Source of the DNA: Mayfieldus sp038317345
GTDB lineage: Bacteria; Actinomycetota; Thermoleophilia; Solirubrobacterales; 70-9
Assembly: GCA_038317345.1 (NCBI GenBank)
Contig: JBBQBH010000040.1
Location: 1-27,319, forward strand
Length of the DNA stretch: 27,319 bases
Reading direction: 5' to 3'
Positions 14,453 to 23,854 of the stretch are shown piece by piece. Under the pieces are notes generated by a model. It ran no database searches, had not been told where the DNA came from, and worked only from the letters and a program-made list of their open reading frames with translations. The position numbers and the translations under genes are program-made. Position 1 is the stretch's first letter; the number at the start of each line of letters is the position of its first letter.

Positions 14453-15859
14453 GTGCAAAAACTAAGTAGAGGCCTGCGCGAGGAATCGGAAGTTGGGGAG
14501 CTTTCGGCCCCCCTCCGCCGCCCGACGTTCCGGCGCCTGGCCCTCACCTACACGTTCAACGAGGTGGCGGAGTGGTGGGCCGTCATTGCCCTCCCGATCC
14601 TCGTCTTCGATCAAACCGGGAGCGCTCTTGCGACCACCGCCTTGTTTCTCGGAACTCAATTCGTCCCGGCGCTGCTGGTGCCCGCCTTCGTAGTGAGGGC
14701 GGAACGGACCCCACCACGATTTGCGCTCGCCGCCATCTACTGCGGTGAGGCGGCGGCGTTCGGGGTTCTGGCGCTGCTGGTCGACCACTTTTCACTCGTG
14801 GCGGTGGTCGCGGTAGCAGCCATCGACGGCACCCTCAGTCGCGGCGGGCGGTCGATCACCCGGGCAGTCGTTGCCACATTGCTCGAGCCAACGGGAGAGC
14901 TGCGATCCGGCAACGCGATCCTCAACATAGGCTTCACGGGCGGTGCCGCGGGCGGCCCGGCGCTAGCCGGAATAGTCGCAGCGGGTCTGGGCCTCCAGAC
15001 CGCCCTCTTGATTGGCGCCCTGTCGTTTGTGGTCATGGCCATTGTCGTGTTTGCCGGACCGCTCCCACACGCCGAACCGGAGGCGGGGCGATGGAGCGAG
15101 CGATTCCGTGCCGGACTCGCATACGTCGCTGCGCGAGTGCCGCTCCGACGGCTATTGATGGCGCTGGGCGCGACCTTCATCTTCTTCGCCGCAGTGCTCC
15201 CGATCGAGGTCATCTATGTGAAGGAGACGCTCGGATCCGGGGACGCGGGCTACGGAGCGCTGTTATCGAGCTGGGGCATCGGCATGGTTCTAGGCAGCGT
15301 CGTTTTCGCTGGGCTACGCAAGGCGAGGCTCCCGCTGCTGCTTATGTACAGCACCCTCGTGATGGGCGTGTCGTATCTCGGACTTGGTGCTGCCCCGACG
15401 ATCATCGCTGCGTGCGGCATATCGGTCGTCGGCGGGTTGGGAAACGGAATCCTCTGGGTCTGTGCTGTCAGCGCGATCCAGGAGATGACCCGCAGCACGA
15501 TGCAGGCACGCGTGATGAGCGTGTTCGAGTCGGTCGTCGCAGCCGGCACCGGCATGGGTTTCGTGGTCGGTGGCTTGGTCGCCGCCGGACACGGCCCGCG
15601 GACGACTTTCTATATCGCCGGTCTAGGCGTGCTGGTCGTGTTAGCGGCGGCGATCCGCTCCCTTGCAGGGACTCCGTGGACAAGGGGCGAAGGTGCAATT
15701 GGCCCGTCGGGCCTTGACGAGGCGGCTGAGAGCGATATGTTGAAAAGTGGTGACCAGATAGAGTCGAATATTGGTGATCAGGGCGAGCCTCTGACGCACG
15801 TGGGGGGGGCCCCGGTGGAGGAAGAGGAATCAGACAGTCAAAACCCGAGGAGGTCGTGA
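14453..15859 (+). CDS. MFS transporter (DHA3/enterobactin-exporter-like)
   Basis: 468 residues from GTG 14453, with AGGAAAAG as ribosome site. It opens with PTFRRLALTYTFNEVAEWWAVIALPILVFD, the typical first helix of the EntS/DHA3 drug- and siderophore-exporter group, and contains about 12 hydrophobic helices to residue 405. Motif A-like loops are weak, as is common in this group. The last 60 residues are hydrophilic, acidic and unlike the family, and include a run of eight G in the DNA (15802-15809). The ribosome site of the following lipoprotein gene (GAGGAGG) is inside its final codons, and its TGA is one base before that gene's TTG start, so it is probably co-expressed with the peptide importer. 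Substrate is unknown. Confidence 0.88.
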   Translation: MQKLSRGLREESEVGELSAPLRRPTFRRLALTYTFNEVAEWWAVIALPILVFDQTGSALATTALFLGTQFVPALLVPAFVVRAERTPPRFALAAIYCGEAAAFGVLALLVDHFSLVAVVAVAAIDGTLSRGGRSITRAVVATLLEPTGELRSGNAILNIGFTGGAAGGPALAGIVAAGLGLQTALLIGALSFVVMAIVVFAGPLPHAEPEAGRWSERFRAGLAYVAARVPLRRLLMALGATFIFFAAVLPIEVIYVKETLGSGDAGYGALLSSWGIGMVLGSVVFAGLRKARLPLLLMYSTLVMGVSYLGLGAAPTIIAACGISVVGGLGNGILWVCAVSAIQEMTRSTMQARVMSVFESVVAAGTGMGFVVGGLVAAGHGPRTTFYIAGLGVLVVLAAAIRSLAGTPWTRGEGAIGPSGLDEAAESDMLKSGDQIESNIGDQGEPLTHVGGAPVEEEESDSQNPRRS

Positions 15860-15860
15860 G

Positions 15861-17480
15861 TTGAGGAAGCTAGGGGCAATTGCGTTGACGCTGGTGGTGG
15901 GGTTCCTTCTGTCGGCTTGTGGAAGCGGAAGCAGCAGCGGCAAGCAGGGCGGCACTCTGAACGGCGAGTACACGTCGTTCCCCGACTACATGGACCCACA
16001 GATCTCCTACACCGCCGAGGGTTGGACGGCGATGCAGAACGTCTATATCCCCCTGCTCACTTACGCGCACGCCAATGGCTCCGCCGGAAGCACGGTCATC
16101 CCGGGTCTCGCCCAGAGCCTGCCGAAGATCACCAACGGCGGCAAGACCTACACGCTGACCCTGCGCAAGGGCCTCAAATACTCAGACGGCACACCGGTCA
16201 AGGCGAGCGACTTCGCGAATGCCGTCGAGCGGATGTTCCTGACCGACTCCGGCGGCAGCGGCTTCTACACGTCGATCGTCGGTGCTGAGCAATTCCAAAA
16301 GACCAAGTCGGGCCACATCTCCGGCATCAAGACCGACGACAAGACCGGCCAGATCGTCATCAACCTGACCCAGCCGCAGGGGTACTTCAACAACGTGCTG
16401 GCTCTGATGTTCGTCGCACCGGTCCCGCCGAACACCCCGGACAAGGACCAGAGCGCGAGCCCGCCTGCGGGCACAGGCCCTTACATGATCACCAAGTCCG
16501 ACCCGGGTCGCGGCTGGGCCTACGCGCGCAACCCGCGTTGGAAGACGAACAAGGCGACCGGGATCGACGTCCCCGACGGCTTTCTGGACAAGATCAACAT
16601 CACCATAAACCGCAACCAGTCAAGCCAGATCAACGACGTCATCTCGGGCAAGGCCAATTGGCTCTTCGACCCGCCGCCGGCCGATCGCTACGCCGAGGTG
16701 CAGCAGAAGTACGACGGCACCCAGTTCAAGGTCGAGCCGACGATCAGCACCTATTACTTCTGGATGAACTACAACTCGCCGACCTTCAAGGACCCGCTGG
16801 TGCGGCAGGCGATCAACTACGCAATCGACCCCGCGGCCCTGGAGCGGATCTACGTCGGCCAGCTCAAGCCGACCCAGCAGATCCTCCCTCCTGGCATGCC
16901 TGGGTACCAGAAGTTCGAGCTCTACCCGCACAACCTGACCAAGGCGAAGCAGCTGCTCGCCAAGGCCAATCCATCGGACAAGGACATCACCGTCTGGACC
17001 GACAGCGAGAGCCCGAACAACGACGCGGGCACCTACCTGCAGGACGTGCTCAAGAAGCTCGGCTTCAACGCCCAGCTCAAGATCGTGAACGCGGATAACT
17101 ACTTCACGATCATCGGCAACACGAGCACGCCGAACCTGGATATCGGATGGACGGACTGGTTCGAGGACTTCCCGCACCCGAACGACTTCTTCGACATCCT
17201 GCTCAACGGCGAGAACACCGCGAGCACCAACAACGAGGTGTTCTCGCAGAACAACACACCATCGCTGAACAAGCAGATCGACAAGCTGTCCGAGCAGCAG
17301 CTGAATCCGACCACGGAGAAGCAATACGCGGCGCTGGACAAGGCGTTCATGCAGGAAGCGGTTTGGGCGCCGTATGGCACCCGCACGCTGTCGCTGTTCG
17401 TGTCGAGCGACATCAATCTCGACAACATCATCTGGAACCCGACCTTCGAGACCGACTTCACGAGCATCCAGTTCAAGTGA
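15861..17480 (+). CDS. Peptide ABC transporter substrate-binding lipoprotein (SBP family 5)
   Basis: 539 residues from TTG 15861, behind a strong GAGGAGG. A signal peptide ends in the lipobox LSAC with lipidated Cys at residue 20, so the protein is anchored outside the membrane. Family-5 signs are GGTLNGEYTSFPDYMDPQIS, the LRKGLKYSDGTPVKASDFANAVER motif (in two parts around the SDG turn), GTGPYMI, and DPLVRQAINYAIDP. It captures oligopeptides or similar solutes for the permeases and ATPases encoded next. The C-terminal part (WTDWFEDFPHPNDFFDILL) is typical of DppA/OppA-like proteins. The gene is followed by a strong hairpin before the first permease gene, which would favour higher amounts of this binding protein. 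Confidence 0.94.
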   Translation: MRKLGAIALTLVVGFLLSACGSGSSSGKQGGTLNGEYTSFPDYMDPQISYTAEGWTAMQNVYIPLLTYAHANGSAGSTVIPGLAQSLPKITNGGKTYTLTLRKGLKYSDGTPVKASDFANAVERMFLTDSGGSGFYTSIVGAEQFQKTKSGHISGIKTDDKTGQIVINLTQPQGYFNNVLALMFVAPVPPNTPDKDQSASPPAGTGPYMITKSDPGRGWAYARNPRWKTNKATGIDVPDGFLDKINITINRNQSSQINDVISGKANWLFDPPPADRYAEVQQKYDGTQFKVEPTISTYYFWMNYNSPTFKDPLVRQAINYAIDPAALERIYVGQLKPTQQILPPGMPGYQKFELYPHNLTKAKQLLAKANPSDKDITVWTDSESPNNDAGTYLQDVLKKLGFNAQLKIVNADNYFTIIGNTSTPNLDIGWTDWFEDFPHPNDFFDILLNGENTASTNNEVFSQNNTPSLNKQIDKLSEQQLNPTTEKQYAALDKAFMQEAVWAPYGTRTLSLFVSSDINLDNIIWNPTFETDFTSIQFK

Positions 17481-17504
17481 GATTTGGCTCGAAGGGAGCG
17501 ATTG

Positions 17505-17528
17505 TGGAGGGGCCGCAAGGCCCCTCCA
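17505..17528 (+). promoter_or_regulatory. mRNA-stabilising or attenuating hairpin in the importer operon
   Basis: TGGAGGGGCC (17505-17514), tetraloop GCAA, GGCCCCTCCA (17519-17528): a perfect 10-bp stem with a GNRA loop 24 bases after the binding-protein stop. No T-tract follows. Such hairpins commonly protect or partly uncouple the highly expressed binding-protein mRNA from the permease genes; that role is inferred. Confidence 0.6.
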
Positions 17529-17620
17529 TCACGTATCAGGCGCATTTCGCCAATTGGACGCGGCGGCGGAATCCAGGCTCGCCCGACCGTTAGGCTGATC
17601 TGGAGAAGAGGTATCCAGCA

Positions 17621-18742
17621 GTGGCAACAGAGCCCTACTCCGAGCCAGTACTGCAACAGCACCCGGGCCGCGAACCGGGGGATCCAGGGATTCCGTCCGC
17701 GCCTGAGGGCGTCCCGATCGAGGGACGCAGCCCCTGGTACATGGCCTACCGGCGCCTGCGCCGCAATAAGACGGCGCTCGCCTTCCTCGGCCTCTTCATC
17801 CTGATCGTGATCTTCGTGATCGCCGCTCCGCTATGGGCGACCAAGGTCGCCCATAGCGGGCCTGACTCGACCCACACGCTCCAGAAGCTCACCATCGGCG
17901 GTGAGAAGAAGGACGTCGTTACCCCGGAGGGTCAGCCGATCGCCCCGGTCTGGTTCGGCGCCGGCGGCAAGTTCTTCCTGGGCGCCGACAGCCGCCTCGG
18001 CCGCGACGAGATGGTGCGGCTGATGTACGGCGGCCGCGTCTCGCTGTTCATCGGGATCGTCTCGGGAATCATCACCACGGTGTTCGGCGTGATCCTGGCC
18101 CTGATCGCTGCCTACTACGGCGGCTGGGTGGACAGCATCCTCTCGCGAATCGCCGACGTGATCTGGGCTTTTCCGGTCGTGCTGTTAGGCCTTGCCATCG
18201 GAACTGCGCTGGCGATCAGCGGCCTGCACCTGGGGCCGATCACGATTGCCAGCAGCTCGGTGTGGATACCGATCCTGATCATCGGGGGTGTCTACACCCC
18301 CTACATGTACAGACCGATCAGGGGCGAGGTGCTGGCGCTGCGCGAGAAGGAGTTCGTGGAAGCCGCCGTGGCTCAGGGCGCGGGCCCGGGCCGGATCATG
18401 TTCGGTGAGATGCTCCCCAACCTATGGTCGATCATCATCGTCTTCTTCACCCTCAACGTCGCCAACAACATGATCCTGGAGTCCTACCTCTCCTTCCTTG
18501 GCGCCGGGGTCCAGCCACCGAGCTCCTCCTGGGGGACGATGGCCTCCGACGGCTTCAACTATGTCTATAGCGATCCCCTACTGACGTTGATCCCGGCCGT
18601 GATGATCCTGCTCACGGTGCTGTCGCTGAACGTGTTCGGAGACGGTCTGCGCGACGCCCTCGACCCCAAGGCGAAGCTGCGGCTCGAGGCGCGAACCGGC
18701 AAGGTGGAGCCTGAAGCGGCCGTGGAGACCGAGGGGGTCTGA
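17621..18742 (+). CDS. Peptide ABC transporter permease, DppC/OppC type
   Basis: 373 residues from GTG 17621, with an AGAGG site upstream. A 40-residue cytoplasmic N-terminus is followed by helix 1 (ALAFLGLFILIVIFVIAAPLW), an external loop ending FFLGADSRLGRDEMVRLMYGGRVSL in two parts (the OppC_N signature), and about five further helices. The EAA coupling loop, which docks on the ATPases, reads EFVEAAVAQGAGPGRIMFGEM-LPN. The C-terminal NVFGDGLRDALDPK is the standard ending of DppC proteins. Its stop overlaps the next permease start (ATGA). In most dpp/opp operons the B permease precedes C; here the order is reversed. Confidence 0.92.
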   Translation: MATEPYSEPVLQQHPGREPGDPGIPSAPEGVPIEGRSPWYMAYRRLRRNKTALAFLGLFILIVIFVIAAPLWATKVAHSGPDSTHTLQKLTIGGEKKDVVTPEGQPIAPVWFGAGGKFFLGADSRLGRDEMVRLMYGGRVSLFIGIVSGIITTVFGVILALIAAYYGGWVDSILSRIADVIWAFPVVLLGLAIGTALAISGLHLGPITIASSSVWIPILIIGGVYTPYMYRPIRGEVLALREKEFVEAAVAQGAGPGRIMFGEMLPNLWSIIIVFFTLNVANNMILESYLSFLGAGVQPPSSSWGTMASDGFNYVYSDPLLTLIPAVMILLTVLSLNVFGDGLRDALDPKAKLRLEARTGKVEPEAAVETEGV

Positions 18743-19725
18743 TGCTGCGCTTCATCGTCAGGCGTCTGGCCGGGATGGTTCTGGTGCTGTTCGCCTGCTC
18801 GGTGCTCGTGTTCGTCATCTTCATGGTTGCGCCGGGCGGCGGCAGCGACGCCGCGGCGCGGCGGATCGCCGGCAAGAACGCAACTCCGCAGCTGATCGCC
18901 AACGTCAGGAAGGACTTCGGCTTCGACAAGTCGCTGCCGGTTCAGTACACGACGATGATGAAGAAGGTCTTCACCGGGAGCCTGGTCTCCTACTCGAGTC
19001 AGCTCAACGTCGACGACGAGATCCGCAAGGGGATCCCCGCCACCTTCTCGGTGATCATCGGCGCGGCCGTCCTCTGGCTGTTCTTCGGCATCGTTTTCGG
19101 CTACTTATCGGCGGTGCGGGCGGGCGGGTTCACCGACCGTGCCTTGACTGTGATTGCCCTGGTCGGAATTTCGATTCCGGTCTTCCTGCTCGCCGCATTC
19201 CTTCTCTACTACCTCACTTTCAAGCTCACCTGGTTCCCCAACGGCGACTACGTGCCGTTGACCCAGGACCCGATCAGCTGGGCCAAGCACCTGATCCTGC
19301 CCTGGTTCGCCCTCGTGGTGCTCTACATCGGGTTCTACAGCCGCGTGCTGCGCTCCAACATGCTCGACGTTATGAACGAGGACTACGTCCGCACCGCGCG
19401 GGCAAAGGGGCTGAGCGAGCACCAGGTACGGATCAAGCACGTGCTGCGCAATGCGCTGATCCCGATTGTGACCATCTTCGGACTCGACTTCGGCGCCGTG
19501 CTCGGCGGCGGCGACCTCGTCATCGAATCGATTTTCAACATCCACGGAGTCGGCTATTTCGCAGCCCAAGCGATCAGCAACCAGGACCTGCCCCCGATCA
19601 TGGCTGTGACCCTGCTCGGTGCATTCTTCATCGTCTTCTTCAACGCCCTCGTCGACATCGCCTACGCGTACCTCGATCCCCGAATCCGGCTCGGTACCGA
19701 CGCGGCGGGAGCCGCGGCCGCCTGA
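18742..19725 (+). CDS. Peptide ABC transporter permease, DppB/OppB type
   Basis: 327 residues. MLRFIVRRLAGMVLVLFACSV is the typical DppB first helix. Then comes the periplasmic part with DFGFDKSLPVQY and GSLVSYS, and about five more helices. The EAA loop is DYVRTARAKGLSEHQVRIKH followed by VLRNALIPI, the hallmark of binding-protein-dependent permeases. The C-terminal NALVDIAYAYLDPRIRLG is also typical. It pairs with the upstream C-type permease to form the membrane channel. Start and upstream stop share the sequence ATGA, and the first ATPase gene follows after 7 bases. Confidence 0.93.
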   Translation: MLRFIVRRLAGMVLVLFACSVLVFVIFMVAPGGGSDAAARRIAGKNATPQLIANVRKDFGFDKSLPVQYTTMMKKVFTGSLVSYSSQLNVDDEIRKGIPATFSVIIGAAVLWLFFGIVFGYLSAVRAGGFTDRALTVIALVGISIPVFLLAAFLLYYLTFKLTWFPNGDYVPLTQDPISWAKHLILPWFALVVLYIGFYSRVLRSNMLDVMNEDYVRTARAKGLSEHQVRIKHVLRNALIPIVTIFGLDFGAVLGGGDLVIESIFNIHGVGYFAAQAISNQDLPPIMAVTLLGAFFIVFFNALVDIAYAYLDPRIRLGTDAAGAAAA

Positions 19726-19732
19726 GGACCGG

Positions 19733-20760
19733 ATGGCCCCGCTGCTGACAGTCTCTGACCTCAGGGTCGGCTTCAATACCGAGGACGGACTGCTGCAGGC
19801 CGTCGACGGAGTCTCGTTCGACCTGGCACCGGGCGAGGTGTTGGCGATCGTCGGGGAATCTGGCAGCGGCAAGAGCGTCACCGCACAGACCCTGATGGGC
19901 CTTACCCGGGGGCAAAACGCCCAGATCGAAGGAACGGCGAGCTATCAGGGTCGCAACCTGGTCAATGTCAGCGAGCAAGAGATGCGGGGGTTGCGTGGCG
20001 CCGAGATCGCGATGATCTTCCAGGACCCGATGACGTCACTGAATCCCGTCTACCGGGTCGGCGCCCAGATCGTCGAGGCGATCCAGGCACACGAGGACGT
20101 CTCCAAGAGCGAGGCCGAGCAACGCGTCGTCGAGCTGCTGCGTTCGGTCGGGATCCCGAACCCCGAGGAGCGAGTGCGCAATTACCCGCACGAGTTCTCG
20201 GGTGGGATGCGGCAGCGGGCGATGATCGCCATGGGCCTCTCGCTGGAGCCCAAGGTGCTGATCGCCGACGAGCCAACTACGGCTCTCGACGTGACGATCC
20301 AGGCGCAGATCATTCGCTTGCTCGAGCAGATCAACCGCGATCGCGGCCTGTCGGTGATCCTGATCACCCACGACCTCGGGGTGGTCGCCGAGATCGCCGA
20401 CCGGGTGGTTGTCATGTACGGGGGTCGGATCGTCGAGCATGGAACCCTCGACGAGATCTTCTATGACCCGCAGCACCCCTACACATGGGGCCTGCTCGGC
20501 TCCCTCACCCGCCTCGACCAACCGCGGCCGAAGCGACTGCCACAGATTCGCGGCCTGCCGCCATCGCTCCTCTCGCCGCCCCGGGGTTGCCACTTCAAGC
20601 CCCGCTGTCCGCACGCCTTTTCGCGCTGCGACCAGGTGCCGCCATTGGAAGCGAGGCTGCCCGACGCGCCCTCCCATCTCGACCGCTGCTGGCTATCGCC
20701 CGACCAGAAGCGTGCGCTGCGCCTTGTCGAAGGACGAATCGGTCTCGAGGCTCCTGCCGC

Positions 20761-20764
<4 letters not shown>
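19733..20764 (+). CDS. Peptide ABC transporter ATPase, DppD/OppD type
   Basis: 343 residues from ATG 19733. Walker A GESGSGKS, Q-loop FQDPMTSLNP, signature SGGMRQR, Walker B VLIADEPTTALD and the switch His in ITHDLGVV are all intact. The C-terminal oligopeptide-transporter domain has PPRGCHFKPRCPHAFSRC, with the conserved Cys cluster seen in this family. Together with the next ATPase it powers the two permeases. An earlier in-frame start inside the permease gene is rejected because homology begins at LLTVSDLRVGF. The stop overlaps the next ATG (ATGA). Confidence 0.95.
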
Positions 20765-21762
<998 letters not shown>

Positions 21763-21819
21763 GGCCCGGCCGCGCAATGCGGACCTCTGAGCTCCGCGCC
21801 GCTGGCCTAGTCTGAGGTC

Positions 21820-22902
21820 ATGGCCCGCAAGCTCGAGCAGTACCGCGCCAAGCGCGACTTCGACCGCACCAAGGAGCCGCGTGGCGAGGACGACCGCCGC
21901 GAAACGCCGGCGGCCAGCGGCCGCTTCGTCGTCCACCAGCACAACGCCCGCAACCTGCACTGGGACCTGCGGCTCGAGCACGACGGGGTGCTGCTGTCGT
22001 GGGCGCTGCCGCGGGGTGTCCCCCAGCTTCCGGATCGGGCCGCGAATCGGCTAGCCGTGCACACCGAGAATCACCCGCTCGAGTACATCGACTTTCACGG
22101 GGAAATCCCGGCCGGCGAGTATGGCGCCGGCGAGATGACGATCTGGGACTCGGGGACCTACGAGGCGCAGAAGCTGCGCGACGCCGAGGTGATCGCCACC
22201 TTCGAGGGCGAGCGCATGTCGAGGCGCTACGCGCTTTTTCAGACCAACGGCAAGAACTGGATCATCCATCGCATGGACCCGCCGGACGACCCCGAGCGGG
22301 TCCTGATGCCCGACGACCTGCGGCCGATGCTGCCGCGCCGCGGCGCGCTGCCCTCCGACGAGGGGAAGTTCGGCTACGAGATCGCCTGGGGAGGGCTGCG
22401 GACGGTGCTCTGGAGCGAGCCTGGACACATCCGCAAGGCGGAGGCACGCGGCGTCGATGGGTTGATCGGCCGCTTTCCCGAGCTGCGCCGCATCGCCCGC
22501 GTCCTCGGCTCCTCCGAGGCCGTGCTCGACGGCGAAATCGTGGTACTTGACGACGAAGGTCGCCCTTCCCCCTCTCGCCTGCGCGATCGAAAGCGGGCGA
22601 GCTCGGAGGCGGTGGCGAAGCGGCTGTCCGGCCAGGCTCCGGCGACAATGATGCTCTTCGACCTGCCCTTCTTCGAGGGCCACCTGCTGCTCGACTCGCC
22701 CTACGAAGAGCGCCGGCGCCGGCTCGAGGACCTGGAGCTGGAGGGAGACGCTTGGCAGACGCCGTCCTACCACCGCGGGGACGGGCAGGGATTGCTCGCG
22801 GCGGCACGCGAGCGCCGCCTGGCGGGCCTGGTCGCGAAGCGGCTCGACTCCGCCTATGAGCCCGGCCGCCGCAGCGACAAATGGATCAAGGTGGACGCGT
22901 GA
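21820..22902 (+). CDS. LigD-like 3'-phosphoesterase fused to a degenerate ligase domain
   Basis: 360 residues. Residues about 35-152 are the LigD 3'-phosphoesterase domain that trims 3' ends in bacterial non-homologous end joining. The expected ligands H41, H47, D49, R51 and H85, plus Y89, are present (LHWDLRLE; ENHPLEY; IPAGEYGAG). Residues about 185-360 align by pattern with an ATP-dependent ligase domain, but the active site is gone. Motif I reads EIAWGGLR where EVKWDGxR is expected, so the nucleotidyl Lys is Ala189 and the Asp is Gly191. Motif IV reads AGLVAK, lacking its Glu (Ala335). Motif III (LDGEIVVLDD) and the motif V-like KWIKV remain. There is no polymerase domain. It overlaps the start of a normal ligase gene (GTGA), suggesting a two-protein repair unit. 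Confidence 0.87.
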   Translation: MARKLEQYRAKRDFDRTKEPRGEDDRRETPAASGRFVVHQHNARNLHWDLRLEHDGVLLSWALPRGVPQLPDRAANRLAVHTENHPLEYIDFHGEIPAGEYGAGEMTIWDSGTYEAQKLRDAEVIATFEGERMSRRYALFQTNGKNWIIHRMDPPDDPERVLMPDDLRPMLPRRGALPSDEGKFGYEIAWGGLRTVLWSEPGHIRKAEARGVDGLIGRFPELRRIARVLGSSEAVLDGEIVVLDDEGRPSPSRLRDRKRASSEAVAKRLSGQAPATMMLFDLPFFEGHLLLDSPYEERRRRLEDLELEGDAWQTPSYHRGDGQGLLAAARERRLAGLVAKRLDSAYEPGRRSDKWIKVDA

Positions 22903-23852
22903 AGCTGCCGCTGAAGCCGCCGATCAAACCTCAGCTCGCGCTCACCCGAAAGCAGCTTCCGGAGGGCAAGGAGTGGGCCTACGAGCCGAAGCTCGACGGC
23001 TTTCGCGCGATCGTCTTCGTCGACGGCGACGAGTCATACATCCAGTCGCGGAGCGGCAAGCCGCTTTCGCGCTACTTCCCGGAATTGACCTTTCCGAAAG
23101 GCCGCTACGTGATGGACGGCGAGTTGGTGATTCGCGACGACAGCGGCGAGCCTGTCTTCGATCGACTTCAGATGCGCCTGCATCCGGCCGAGTCGCGGAT
23201 CAATCTGCTCTCCGGGGAGATTCCGGCCACCTACGTCGCCTTCGACCTGCTCGCCGACGGCGACGAGAAGCTGCTCAAGCTCCCGCTCAGTGAGCGGCGG
23301 AAGCGGCTCGAGGCGCTGGCGAAGCGCAACTCGAGCGTCGAGCTGACGCCGCTGACCACAGACACGACTGAGGCGGGCGAGTGGCTGCGCAACTCCGAGG
23401 GGGTGATGGCCAAGCAGCTCAACGCCCCCTACGTGCCGGGGAAACGCAAGGGGATGGCGAAGGTAAAGCGCGAGCGGACGATCGACTGCGTGGTGCTCGG
23501 CTGGCGCCCGGGCAAGGAGCAGGGCACCGTCGGGTCGCTGATCCTCGGGCTCTACGACGGCGGCGAGCTGCGCCCGGTCGGGCACATCTCTGGCTTCACG
23601 GCAGCGCAGAAGCGAAGCATGCGCAAGATGTTGAAGCCGCTGGAGACCGGCGAGCACGGCAGCGCCGAGCCGAGCCGATGGGCCGCAGACCGCGACCTGG
23701 AGTGGGTGGCGCTGCGGCCCGAGCTCGTGATCGAGGTCGGCTACGACCACGCCGCCGCCGGCAGGATCCGCCATGGGACGCGTTTTCTGCGCTTTCGCGA
23801 CGACAAGGATCCGCGCGAGTGTCGGTTCGAGGATCTGGACGAGGGCGGCTAA
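22899..23852 (+). CDS. ATP-dependent DNA ligase (LigC/LigD-type)
   Basis: 317 residues from GTG 22899. Motif I YEPKLDGFRA places the adenylated Lys at residue 31. Motif III is YVMDGELVI, motif IV SEGVMAK and motif V MAKVKRER. An OB-fold domain follows from about residue 205 (DCVVLGWRPGKEQGTVGSL). The size, adenylation plus OB fold only, matches the LigC-like ligases of actinobacteria that act in end joining and base-excision backup. It would seal ends that the upstream phosphoesterase has processed. The reading frames are translationally coupled. No Ku or primase-polymerase gene lies in the window. Confidence 0.92.
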   Translation: MKLPLKPPIKPQLALTRKQLPEGKEWAYEPKLDGFRAIVFVDGDESYIQSRSGKPLSRYFPELTFPKGRYVMDGELVIRDDSGEPVFDRLQMRLHPAESRINLLSGEIPATYVAFDLLADGDEKLLKLPLSERRKRLEALAKRNSSVELTPLTTDTTEAGEWLRNSEGVMAKQLNAPYVPGKRKGMAKVKRERTIDCVVLGWRPGKEQGTVGSLILGLYDGGELRPVGHISGFTAAQKRSMRKMLKPLETGEHGSAEPSRWAADRDLEWVALRPELVIEVGYDHAAAGRIRHGTRFLRFRDDKDPRECRFEDLDEGG

Positions 23853-23854
23853 CG

